From contig BFEA01000007.1 of the NCBI GenBank assembly GCA_003427395.1, positions 1,929,220-1,991,227 on the forward strand: a stretch of DNA of 62,008 nucleotides. Reading direction: 5' to 3'. The notes under the pieces are model-generated. The model ran no database searches. It saw nothing but the letters and a program-made list of their open reading frames with translations, and was not told the DNA's origin. Below are positions 1 through 9,400 of the stretch, one piece after another. This DNA is from Chara braunii (lineage: Eukaryota; Streptophyta; Charophyceae; Charales; Characeae). The translations under genes and the position numbers were made by a program. The first letter of the stretch is position 1, and the number at the start of each line of letters is the position of its first letter.

Positions 1-475
1 TCTTTCCCCTTCTTAGAACCGTGCTTCTCAAGTTCTCATGTCCTCCTAACAAACTTTTTGTTTACATAGTTTTCTCTTCTTCTAGTTTTCTCTTCTTCTG
101 CCCCTTCTAAGTTTCGCAAGTGATGACACTAACAGCCATTGATCGTGGCCTTACAGGGATAATGCCCAGGCCCTATATCAGGGAGAGGAGGGTAGGCTCC
201 ATCATCAAAAATGTTATGTAATCTCATGCGGAGAGCTATAGAACATGCAGAACATAAGGCCAGCGAACGTACAGCTAGGGATCTCTGACCACCCATTGTG
301 TAGGGAGCGCTGACCACCCATTGGTCCCAGCAGTCAAGTTTGAACAACAGCAACTCGATTCAGCAGGCACCTAAAACCACCAGTTCTACCAAAGGATAGG
401 GCTCCCCTTACTGGCGTATGCAGTGAGAGCTTTTCGATACAGGCCTGCGCAGGCAGTGAACGCTTCATGCCACTT
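1..475. other. Intergenic flank, no gene recognised
   Basis: No open frame here resembles a known family. A short duplicated phrase (CTGACCACCCATTG near 285 and 310) is visible. The sequence AAACCACCAG near 374 resembles the terminus of the TTAA-flanked elements that follow, but no matching right end was found. I see no RNA gene or retrotransposon domain. Confidence 0.5.
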
Positions 476-479
476 TTAA

Positions 480-655
480 GCCACCAGTACCTTCTCCTGC
501 TTGAACAACAAACATGCGGCTCGTTGGGGTCCGGGTACTGTACCGAAGTGGCTGGCGTCGCCAGCCAAAACCAGACCCGTGTCGCTTCGTCTTTTTTTTT
601 GGCGCGCAAGGTGAATTTACGCTCCGCATTGTTAGCTGGGCGAGGTGCCGGTGGT
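480..655. mobile_element. TTAA-flanked miniature transposon, copy 1
   Basis: A 176-bp non-coding segment lies between TTAA at 476-479 and TTAA at 656-659. It starts GCCACCAGTACCTTCTCC and ends GAGGTGCCGGTGGT, giving imperfect terminal inverted repeats. Its interior (CTTGAACAACAAAC and a GGCGCGCAAGG block) also occurs near 18694, so it is a repeated family. TTAA target duplication is typical of piggyBac-type transposition; assignment to that superfamily is inference, since no transposase is encoded here. Confidence 0.65.
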
Positions 656-659
656 TTAA

Positions 660-805
660 ACCACCAGTGCATGGGCCCAGACAACTGGAGAACCTGATTT
701 GAGCCTCTCCAAAATTTAGGAGGCCGAGCACCGTAGATAAAATTAATCGGCCGTGGGCGGTCTCCGAAAGGGGCCCGCGGCCGATAGCTGGCATGTGCGG
801 GTGGT
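660..805. mobile_element. TTAA-flanked miniature transposon, copy 2
   Basis: A 146-bp segment starts ACCACCAGTGCATGGGCCC and ends GCATGTGCGGGTGGT, bounded by TTAA at 656-659 and 806-809. It shares its left TTAA with copy 1, as if one element had inserted at the TTAA left by the other. The subterminal CCGATAGCTGG resembles the GGTAGCTGG near the right end of the larger copy at 13538-14249. No coding capacity. Confidence 0.65.
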
Positions 806-847
806 TTAAAGTTCAAGTTTGCAGATAGCTTCGTCAACTTAAGCTAA

Positions 848-1854
848 TGCAAGGAAAATGAGCGATTACAAATGACAGAAAATCCAGAATGCAAAATCAC
901 ATTGAGAGCCAGCAAGTACGACGCTGTCCAGAAAGTAGAAATGCACTGATATTCCACCAGCAGATAACAAAACCACTGAATCCGAATGCCAATGAGAGCA
1001 TACTCTCGCCACCACCAACATATGCATCCAGAGTCCTTCCTCCTACTTGGCACTCAGCGCCCAGATTACGATCACACAGCTCCTAGCAGCCGAATTGACA
1101 ATGCAGCCTGTTGACGTCAGCAGCTAAAACCGAAGTACTTGAAGATGTCGGCCTTGTAGACCATCGCCAAGACCAGGTACGTGCCCTCACATCATCAATC
1201 TCATCTCTCTCTCTCTCACCCTCAACGTCAACACCCACGTCTTCTCTTCCATGCATGAAGACCACCACCACCAGCTGACTATGTCCAAGCCCCACCCCGG
1301 CTACGAAGGCTGGGCTGTGGCCCTGCCCTCAGCAGCACCCTGCCTCTTGCACGACCACACGCGCACACCTCTGCACTGGCGCTAGCAGCACGTGAGCCTT
1401 CGCTCCAGCAGCGCTGCCGCCCGCTCTACCGAGTGCCCCGATCCCCTGTCTGGCGCCCTGCACTTTCCTATATGGAAAGTGGTGGGCACTCTGCCTACTC
1501 CCCGACGTGAGACCGAGTTTCCAGTAGCTTCAGTCTCAGCCACAGTGTCTGTGCCCAGGCCCATTCAGACAGTGGCCTGGGACCGAATTGGTTAGGCCTG
1601 CCCAACTACCCAGGCACAAACGTGCGATGCTCCCTGCTTCCACCACGTTGCTTGAAGAGCGTGGAAGGCTCACAAATATTTTGGATTCTCATGAGCAAGG
1701 CGGATGTAACCAACTGGCGCGCAACAACTGTCTGGCGCCAACCAAGATTTGCAAAAATTGACGAGTTCAGGGGGCATTGAGATTCAGGGGGCCCACCTTC
1801 ACTTGGGGAGACACGCCTGCTGCAGGGCCCTATGCCGAGGCCTAAGCCCTCGCA
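848..1854 (-). repeat. E1 3' LTR
   Basis: On the minus strand this LTR begins TGCGAGGGCTTAGG at 1854, right after the polypurine tract, and ends CATTTTCCTTGCA at 848. It matches 17281-18093 (5' LTR) over the shared part at roughly 85-90 percent by eye. It holds the palindromic TATA-like element at 1461-1481 and the bZIP-like TGACGTCA near 1114. The (CT) tract near 1205 lies in the same place as in the other copies. Confidence 0.85.
1461..1481 (-). promoter_or_regulatory. Palindromic TATA-like core promoter, E1 3' LTR
   Basis: The arms CACTTTCC and GGAAAGTG flank a TATAT core. The same arrangement recurs in the LTRs of E2, E3, E4 and E7, at a comparable position in each LTR. The role as core promoter is inferred from conservation and from the TATA core. 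Confidence 0.5.
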
Positions 1855-1872
1855 CTCCCCCCTCCTTTATTT
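1855..1872 (-). promoter_or_regulatory. E1 polypurine tract
   Basis: The minus strand reads AAATAAAGGAGGGGGGAG immediately before the LTR TG. This is the expected primer site for plus-strand DNA synthesis. E2, E3 and E4 have comparable AAAGGAGGAGG-like tracts in the same position. Confidence 0.8.
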
Positions 1873-1893
1873 TGATAGTCCTTTGAGAAGTCG

Positions 1894-2473
1894 TTACACA
1901 ACAGGCTGCGTCCCTTTCAAATTTCGTTCATAACTTGTGATGACTTGGGGAGCAGTCTTCATCAATTCCTGTCTGGTGAACCATTGACCTACTTTAGTAT
2001 CCGTACGATGTCTGAAGCGTACTCGATACTGCATCTGTGGTTTCGGAGGGCGTCCCCTGCCTGGAGGCTTGGGTACAGGCATCAACTCGTGCTCAACTAT
2101 GTGGTCAATGTCGACGTGTCCGTCCATGGTTGGGGCCAGCATTGATCTTCTTGATTGAAACTGTTCTGTTTCAGCAAAAGGTGCTTGGAGGCATGGAAAA
2201 CAGGGTGTGCACGAAGGTGACCAGGGATGTGAATGGCATATGGACCATCTGGTTTATCTCCCACTATGATCTCCCACTATATCAAGGATTTCCCAGGGTC
2301 AAAAGTACTGTGTCATCAGTTTACGCGAGATTCCCAACTCCTGTCCCAACTCGGATGACTTTTACCGAGACTCGTTCACCTACCTGAAATGCAGACAGTC
2401 ATATGTGTTTGTTCTCAGATGCAACCATGGGGTCTTGAGCTTTCTTGATGTGCTCTACTGCCTGCTGCAGCAT
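1894..2473 (-). pseudogene. E1 integrase C-terminus and chromodomain-like tail
   Basis: The minus-strand frame 2142-1894 reads LAPTMDGHVDIDHIVEH, then PKPPGRGRPPKP, then YRVRFRHRTD and WFTRQEL. This is the tail found at the end of every related polyprotein here, and it resembles the chromodomain-type tail of chromoviral Ty3 integrases. Between 2143 and 2473 the integrase C-terminal segment is frameshifted; the ancestral frame can be followed only in pieces. In life this module would direct integration to chromatin. Confidence 0.75.
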
Positions 2474-2936
2474 CTATTCGTACTTGACAGCAAATTCTAA
2501 GCTACCAGGTGCTGCAGTTGGCTGGTTTTCAGGCAACAGAAAGTCGAGAGCAGATCTGGGCTTCCAACCAAGATGCAGCTGGTTGGGGGTCTTACCTGTA
2601 GTACTGTGCACAGCATTGTTATACAGGTTGGCGATGCGAGGTAACTTATCATCCCAGTCATCTTGGCTTGACTTAATATAATGCCAAAGCAAGTGCTGCA
2701 CAACCCGGTACATCTGTTCGGCCTGTCCGTTTGACTCAGGGTGGTTCCCTGATGTCATTTGCAGTCAGGTGCCCATCTGTTGGGCTGTACTTTGCCACAG
2801 TTCGCTAGTGAATCTGACATCCCTGTCACTTACAATAGACTCAGAGAGACCGAAGTCACGTACCCAGTTCTCCATAAATAGTTTGATGATGTGGTCAGTC
2901 CTAGTGTCAGCCACAGCAATTAGTCTTGCATACTTA
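2474..2936 (-). pseudogene. E1 integrase catalytic core, distal half
   Basis: The minus strand encodes KYARLIAVAD, FMENWVRDFG, IVSDRDVRFTSELW (second catalytic Asp) and NHPESNGQAEQM (catalytic Glu). The frame is cut at 2936 by the E2 LTR. The upstream half, with the first catalytic Asp, resumes at 11762 on the far side of E2. Joining the two sides gives VIVDRFAKYARLIA with no interruption, so E2 inserted into a once-continuous integrase. Confidence 0.9.
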
Positions 2937-3925
2937 TGCGAGGATTTGGCTCCTCGCCAGGCCTGAGGGCCCCATTGTGCATGTGTGCCCGCCATAAGTG
3001 AAGGCGGGCCTGGTGAAATTACGAGAGGCCCATTGCTGTCAATTTCACATTATGGGGTTCAGACAGTTGCGTCGTGCCAGTTGGTTGAGGGAACCCAGGC
3101 CACGGTCAGCAGCATTTTGCTTCGGCCTTATAGGCCCCTGTGGAAGAATGTGGAAGCAGGCCCTGCGCCACTCACAGTGCAGGAAGCACGGCAGGCAGTT
3201 GAGAGGTGCAACCAGGCTGGGCCTTGGGCAGTAACAACAAGGCCCAGCTGTGCAGGGCCTACCAGAAGCTTCCGGGCACAGGCCCATCCTCAGCGAGGCA
3301 TCCCACTCAGTCCAGACGCTTTCCATAAAGGAAAGTGCTCGCTGCTGGGCTGCACATTCGGGCACTTGCCAGTTGTGCGGCAGTGCTGCTTGAGCCTGCG
3401 CTCACGTGCTGTAGGCTGTGCTAAGGCAAGGTGCTCGTGCACGTGCGGTCGTGCGTGCAGGGCGCTGCTGAGGGCACCGCCATAGCTCGGCCTCCACAGC
3501 CGGCCAAGCTTGGATGAGCAGCAAGGTGTAGTGGTGGTCTTCGTGCATGGGGAAGAAGACGTGGGTGAGAGACAAGGAACAATGTGAGGGCACATACCTG
3601 GTCTTGGTGATAGTCTGCATGTGCTGACATCTTCATGTACTCCGGTTCTGCTGCTGACATCAACAGCTGCATTGTCAATTCGTAAGCAGGAAGTAGCTGC
3701 GCGATGGTAGTCTGGGCGCTGACCGCCAAGTAGGGAAAGGACACGGTATACTAATGTTGGTGATGGAAAGAGTATGCTCTCATTGACACTCGGATTCAGT
3801 GTTTTGTGCACCATTGGTGTAATATTGGTGCATTTTTGCTTTCAAGACAGGGTGGGACTTCCTGGCTTACAATGTGCCTTTGCAATCTGGATTCTGTCAT
3901 TTCGCTTCCTCTCATCTTCCTTGCA
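2937..3925 (+). repeat. E2 5' LTR
   Basis: It starts TGCGAGGATTTGGCTCC and ends CATCTTCCTTGCA, four bases before the PBS. The homologous copy is 10784-11757. It contains the TATA-like palindrome near 3318-3338 and the conserved ACATACCTGG near 3590. The TGACATCAAC near 3656 corresponds to the TGACGTCA of the sister LTRs. Confidence 0.9.
3318..3338 (+). promoter_or_regulatory. Palindromic TATA-like core promoter, E2 5' LTR
   Basis: The sequence is GCTTTCCATAAAGGAAAGTG: inverted arms CTTTCC/GGAAAG around ATAAA. It aligns with 11158-11177 in the 3' LTR. The CC-(A/T)5-GG centre also recalls a MADS-factor CArG-like site, one base short of the canonical six. Confidence 0.5.
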
Positions 3926-3929
3926 AATT

Positions 3930-3944
3930 TGGTATCGGAGCTGG
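3930..3944 (+). promoter_or_regulatory. E2 primer-binding site (initiator tRNA-Met)
   Basis: TGGTATCGGAGCTGG directly follows the 5' LTR after a short spacer. The first twelve bases match the complement of the initiator tRNA-Met 3' end except one A-to-G change. This fixes the 5' LTR boundary. Confidence 0.85.
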
Positions 3945-5210
3945 TCCGAACTACACTTGCTGGTTCTTCGCAGTAGCTGTTCGGTGCTTCACTTGTGATG
4001 GTGGGGCAGTGATAACGCTGGTGCGTTGAATCTGCGACGGCCCAAGGTCGTGTGGGTGCGCCAGGAACGCTATGTGGTGACATTGGGGTGTATGCTGGAT
4101 GATGAGAACTTGCTGATGTGGCATTTAAGCCAAGGTGGAACTGCATTTCGTTGTTTGTTGTGCTAAGGCAAAGACCGGTCATCATAAATGCACGTCAGGT
4201 TGCTGGTGAGAAATCTGTGGTTGGGGGCAGCATTATGAGGTACGTTGCTCTCATCCTTATCTACCCTCTTCATTCCTTCTTACCATGAGGAAGCGAGTTC
4301 TGTCTTGAGAATCCTCTCGATGTGAGGTGTCGTGAGCACTCAACCTTGAGAGTCAACATTCTTCCTGGGCAGCAAGCTGGTGGAAGACGGGTGAAGCCTC
4401 TGAAGGGCCCTGGACGAAGAACTCGGATCACAGTCACCATGCCAACCCGCTGGGACTAGTACACGGATGCTTTGCCGCAAGTCCTTGGTTCTGCTTGCTG
4501 AGCTGATAGAGGTCATGCTGGACATGCCAGCCCTGTAAGAGACGCATACCAGCCCGTCTATAAATATTTCTGGCAGATCCGTATTGAATCCTGGCTGTGA
4601 TCGTCGTCCTGTCTGCGATGTTAAACAATTCCTGAGGACCTTGCGGGCTGTCTTTAAACTGCCTCTTGATCAGCCAGATCAATCGGATGCGACGCTCATT
4701 GCATGCGAGGAAAAAGAAAATGCAGGGCTGGCAGACTTAGCATAGACTTGGGATTCAGGGGAGGGCCGGATTGCACACCTTTAGACATGCTGCTCAACTA
4801 GATGTTCAACGACATGACTACTCAAGAGGGATACAAGGGGAGGGAAGATTATGGTGAACTGTTCGTCGCTGAACTAATTAGATCATTTGCCATCCAGCAT
4901 GCATCTCCAGAGGTGACTTATTTTTATTTTTGATTATCTAGTTGTTACAGACTTGGTTAACAACTAACGAACAGATGCAGATAGAATAATGCATTCCCTG
5001 CTGCATTGCATTCTGTTTCCGAATAGTCTAAAAAAATAGTAAAAATAGAAATATAGTTACCTTTCCGGATCCGACATTGGTTGCTGATTACCGCTGGACT
5101 ACTTTTCTCCAAGCTGACCGAAATAAATTGTTTGTTATTACCCGGTTGAGTGTCATGCTGAGGTAGGATTCAGTGTGGATTATAGTTTAGATCACACATC
5201 ATTGTAGCTC
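3945..5210 (+). other. E2 untranslated leader
   Basis: About 1.27 kb between PBS and gag with no supported coding frame. It contains the leader motif at 4596-4686 and a second shared block with GCACACCTTTAGACA near 4773. Stretches of this leader are recognisable in E3 (55588-56822) and, inverted, in E1 and E4, so it is conserved non-coding element sequence rather than host DNA. Confidence 0.75.
4596..4686 (+). promoter_or_regulatory. Conserved retroelement leader motif, E2 copy
   Basis: It begins TGTGATCGTCGTCCTG, passes through AATTCCTGAGGACCTT and ends CTGCCTCTTGATCAGCC. The same order occurs at 56230-56320 (E3), inverted at 40399-40487 (E4), more loosely at 43686-43760 (E5), and as a truncated end at 17249-17280 (E1). 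It lies outside any coding frame. It contains two short palindromes (TCCTGAGGA, CTGATCAG class). A packaging or dimerisation role is inference. Confidence 0.6.
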
Positions 5211-7130
5211 ATGAGTGAACAGGAAAGCAGTGAGGAGGAGGAACCATTAGTGGAGGATCTTAAGAGTTACTCACAAAACTGCACTCAGTGGACCTATTAC
5301 TTTCCTAGAGTTAGATCAAGGAGAGGAAATGAGGCTACGAAGGGAAGCCAGGTACAGGACGGCATTACAAAGGGCTAGGGAAGCAGCAGCCAGAGCTGAA
5401 AGGGCACTAGCAGCAGCATTGGAAGTAAACCTAGGGAAGCAGCAGCCAAAGCTGAAAGGGCACTAGCAGCAGCATTGGAAGTAAACGCTAGGGCCAACAC
5501 CGAGGCAGCCATGGCTACCGCCTCTACCATGTCACAGGCCTCATCTCAGGCCTCTTCGTCAGGCGTCAGTCAGAGTGGCTCCCATGTATCCATGAGTCAG
5601 TCTGTTGGGTTGCAAGTCTGCCAACAGCCTCAACTGACGCTAGAATATTATAAGATGCTACAAGCGGAGGCTCTTCATGACGAGTTGCAGCATCCGTTGA
5701 GGGAAGTAGAAGAAAGAAGATAGCGCTAGAATGAGAAAAGCCAGACTGGGAGCTGGGAGGCAGGAGTTCGGAGATCTAGGGGCACTAGATGAGTCAACAC
5801 TGGATCCTGCGGTCAAGACATTGGGCCGCTCATTGCTTTTCATGTCTGAGGCACAAGTAGTGCAGCAGGAGTTGTCGGCCGAGCGTGTGGCCGGCCAAAA
5901 TCGCATTCTGGCAGCACTGCAAGCTTCTCGTCCTATGAATTGACAGCCGCAATACTCTATAGCTCCCCCTACGGTTGCGGGTCCCTCAGTGACGTCGTCG
6001 CAGGCAAGGCCCTCTTTCTCTCCTATGTTTGGCATGCCCCTTTCGGGTGGTGTAGCAGCAGGTAATGGTCAGGTCCTTAGAACTTCGCCCCTTCCATCAA
6101 TGACGGTTGCAGCTACAGTCCAGCCGTCAAGGCAGCCTCAGGTTAGCATGCCGCTATCTGCCCCATTGGTTACACAGCCAATGCAGCAGACACCTGGGGC
6201 AATCCAACCCATGTAGTGGATGCCCAAGAGCCCCTTGCTGAGTCCTAAGCCCTTCTTTGGCGACAAGAAGGAAGAGGACCTGGACACCTGTGTGAGGACT
6301 ATGCCTACTTATGTGAGGCACATGCTCACAAGACCAGAGCAGGAAGTTATAGTCGATGCATCCTTTCTGGAAGGTTTTGCAGCACGATGGTTAAATGGTC
6401 TGGTGCAGCTACAGGGCTTCGATCAAAAATTTGATGTCGAGGCCCAGACCCAAACCTTGGAAGACCTCATAAACTGTGTACAACAGGTCGCATGACCCTC
6501 AAAGGGCTCAGAAGGCCACTGACTCACTAGCTAGTCTTGGTTCAAAACGGTAGGGGACAGTTCGTGAGGTCACAGGCGCAGTAGAACGTCTGATCGTGGT
6601 ACCTGGAGTGCGTTATGACCCGCGGGTACTCCTCACAGCTCATCGGCGATGTCTGCCCACAGATGTCAAGAACAAGTTGGTGGACGAGGCCACCATCGGT
6701 GTCCATAACTTCGCTACTTTCAACAAGAAGGCCTTAGATATAGAGGCCAAACTTGGGACCACACAGCAAGGACCAATAGATGGTAGGAAGAAGAAACTTC
6801 CCCAAGATTAGAGGAAGAAAGGCAATCTCATGTTTGTTGACCACGATGGTCGGACGATTGAGATTGACGACTTCCTTAACTTTGGGAAAGACAGAGAGCA
6901 TGATGGGTCGGATGGGGGAGTCATGGCACCTATCAAGAAAAAGGCTAAGGGGACCGAGAAACAAAAGGTAAGCCGGTCTAAGGATCAAGGCGACCAAGGG
7001 ACTCGAGTTTGGGCGCGACTTGGTTTAGACTACGAGGTGTGGAGAGACCGAGTTGTTAGGAGCATGTGTCTCAACTGTGGCAACTTTGGCCACACGGCTA
7101 GACCTGTCGAAGCAAAAATGTTACGACGAA
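5211..7130 (+). pseudogene. E2 gag (frameshifted)
   Basis: Gag would begin at ATG 5211 (MSEQESSEEEEP), in the position used by E3 (ATG 56823). The N-terminus is rich in Arg/Glu/Ala; a 56-bp tandem duplication (5375-5430, 5431-5487) shifts the frame. Further pieces are 5731-5943, 5989-6216 (Pro/Gln-rich linker), 6220-6495 (capsid-like region, PKPFFGDKKEEDLDTC then FLEGFAARWLNGL), 6596-6811 and 6830-7150. The zinc knuckle near 7062 reads CLNCGNFGHTAR and loses its last Cys frame, whereas E3 keeps CLNCGNYGHTSKTC. A CAG-to-TAG stop lies at 6214. Gag would package element RNA in the cytoplasm; this copy cannot. Confidence 0.85.
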
Positions 7131-7329
7131 GTCAGCCTCTCCTACGGTAGTGGGCTTATCTTCAAACTCTGGTGGTGCTTCTGTAAGCACTTCCTAAGGA
7201 AACACCTCGGGCCAATAGGAGTTTTAGCCGATGTTACTCGCGCTGAAGTGGTATCGTTGCCTTTCCCACTTCAGGCGTTGGCCAAGGCTATTGACCTCCT
7301 AGTTGCCCCGCAGACACATGTAGACCAAC

Positions 7330-7800
7330 CGATGCTCTATTTGAGAGATGTGTCCGAGTCCTTAGAAGAGTTAGAAGTTGAGTGGACAGGGAAGGACGCC
7401 GAAGACTCTTGGGCAATGATTAGTGGAGGTCCTAAAGGTGAGCATTTCGTGGTAGAGGTTGATGCAGGTGGCCGAAAAGTGGGCGCCTTCGCAAAGATAG
7501 GCTCTACACGAAACTTCATCAGTCGTAGTTGTCTGGACAAGTTACGCTTAGGGGACCAAGTGCAGTGGCTAACCAGATCAGTAGCATCCACGTTAGCCAA
7601 CAAGCAAAGTATGGTTGACCAAGGACATAGTCTGCACCTTCCCTATGGAAAAGGGGAACTGAGATTATGTCAAGGACTAGTTGTCATTTGACATGCTGCT
7701 AGGTATGTACTACCTCGAGGTCGCAAAGCCACAATTCTATTGGGATAGGAAGGTGATGATCCACAAGTTGCCAAACAGAAGGACCGTTAGACTGCAGAAG
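7330..7800 (+). pseudogene. E2 aspartic protease (retropepsin-like)
   Basis: The frame within 7053-7691 contains HFVVEVDAGGRKVGAF followed by AKIGSTRNFISRSCLDKLRLGDQ. In E3 the same place reads ADIGSTRNFI, so the catalytic Asp has become Lys here. Downstream, frame-changed sequence carries FDMLLGMYYLEV and WDRKVMIHKLPN up to about 7800. The protease would mature the Gag-Pol polyprotein. Loss of the Asp makes it inactive. Confidence 0.8.
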
Positions 7801-7979
7801 TAAAAAGCTAGCAGGCTAGTGGAGAACTATGGTTGCATGTGTGCTGCATCTTTCTATAACTATTATAAGCAGAACAACGGGGATGGGATGTATCTAGTTT
7901 TTTTCTCTGAGAAAGGGGAGGCCGTAACAACACCATAGAGATAGAAACAGTCGTGCGTCATCCATACCTTTTTTAGGAG

Positions 7980-8760
7980 CCTAGGGGTGTGGTAAAAAGG
8001 GAGGTGGTCCATACGATAAAAATTGTCCCCGGTAGTCAAATCCCTAGAGGACGGATCTATAAGATGTCTCCTGCGGAGATGGATGAGCTCTGCCGCCAGC
8101 TCAAGGAGCTCACAGAGAAGGGCTGGACTCAGCCAAGTACGTCCCCCTATGGAGCACCAGTTCTCTTTGTCCCTATGAAAGGGGGGACCTTGAGGATGTG
8201 CACTGACTGTAGAGGCCTCAATGCCATCACGGTTAAGAACGGATTTTCCATGACTACTTAGATAAGGTGATGCCCTCTACCCCTCATCGATGACCTCCTG
8301 GATAGAGTGCAGGGATGTCAATACTTCACAAAGATAGGTCTAAAGTCTGGATAGCCTCAGATTGCCATTAGGCCAGAGGATCAACACAAAACCGCTTTTC
8401 AGGCCAGGTACGATCTGTACGAGTTTGTGGTGATGCCCTTTGGTCTATGCAATGCTCCTGGTATATTTCAGCATGCAATGAATCGGATTTTCCATGACTA
8501 CTTAAATAAGGTTATAGTTGTGTACCTCGACGATATTCTGATCTTTAGTAGGACTGTAGAGGAACACGCCAAGGTCCTGAAAATCGTGCTAGGTCTCCTC
8601 AGACAACACCAAGATAAAATAAACTTGGAGAAATGCAAACTCGATCACAGCAAGATCTTATATCAAGGTCATGTGATCTTCGCGGACGGCTTGACTGGCC
8701 CAAACCTCAGACTGTTACCGAGCTCTGGTCTATTTTGGGGATGATGGGCTACTATCGTCC
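7980..8760 (+). pseudogene. E2 reverse transcriptase
   Basis: Segments in order: [41 protein letters not shown], a [14 protein letters not shown] block, [42 protein letters not shown] and [17 protein letters not shown]. The YLDD catalytic motif is at 8523-8534. The palm segment before it has decayed: the Asp of the sister KIDLKS motif is Gly (KIGLKSG) and a stop follows at 8352. A 29-bp piece (8240-8268) is a near copy of 8484-8512 and replaces part of the frame, adding another stop. Confidence 0.9.
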
Positions 8761-9400
8761 GTTTGAGAAAGAACTATAGTACTTTAGCTTCCCCACTAGC
8801 AAACCTAACCCGCCTTGACACCCCTTGGGAGTGGACCGAAGAGTGTGAGGCAGCCTTCAAGAGATTGCCCTGACACATTACGAAGTCCTCAAACTTCTGA
8901 AACCTGAACAGCCCTTTATTGTGACCACAGACGCCAGCCAATAGGGTAGAGGCGTGGTCCTTGTGCAGCAGGAGGGGGAAAAGTTTAGGCTAATTGAGTA
9001 CGTGAGCAAAAAGATGCCATCTCAAAAAATAGCTAAGTCCACATACCACCGAGAGCTCTATTCCCTCTATAGAGCGCTGGTCCATTGGAGGCACTGACTC
9101 CTCGGCAGAGTCTTTTAAGTGAGATCTGACCATGTATGACTTCAAGCTTGACCCTCTAAAGGGAGAGTACAACAAAGCGGTTGGCGCTCTATCACAAAGG
9201 GCAGACTATTTGGGGGCGCCACTGACTGAGTTAGCTGACGAGGTAACTCTATCCATGGTGGAAGCCTATCAAGAGGACACAGTCTTGTCTGAGATCATTC
9301 ACAAACTGGAAGCTAAAGATAAAGCTACTTCCGATGAGTTTGTGCTGGTTGACGCTTGTTGTTCCTTGAGAAGGTTGGGAATAAAAGACTGTACCAGATA
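8761..9400 (+). pseudogene. E2 RNase H and linker
   Basis: Broken frames give EQPFIVTTDASQ (first RNase H Asp), then GEKFRLIEYVSKKMPS, YHRELYSLYRALVHWRH (catalytic Glu) and, from 9132, DFKLDPLKGEYNKAVGALSQRADYLG. The segment holding the next catalytic Asp (SDHKTL in E3) is deleted near 9130, where the frame jumps straight to DFKL. RNase H would degrade the RNA strand during reverse transcription. Confidence 0.8.

Noticed and set aside
366-475. Third TTAA element before copy 1
   Set aside because: AAACCACCAG near 374 resembles a left end, but there is no TTAA before it and no right end before 476.
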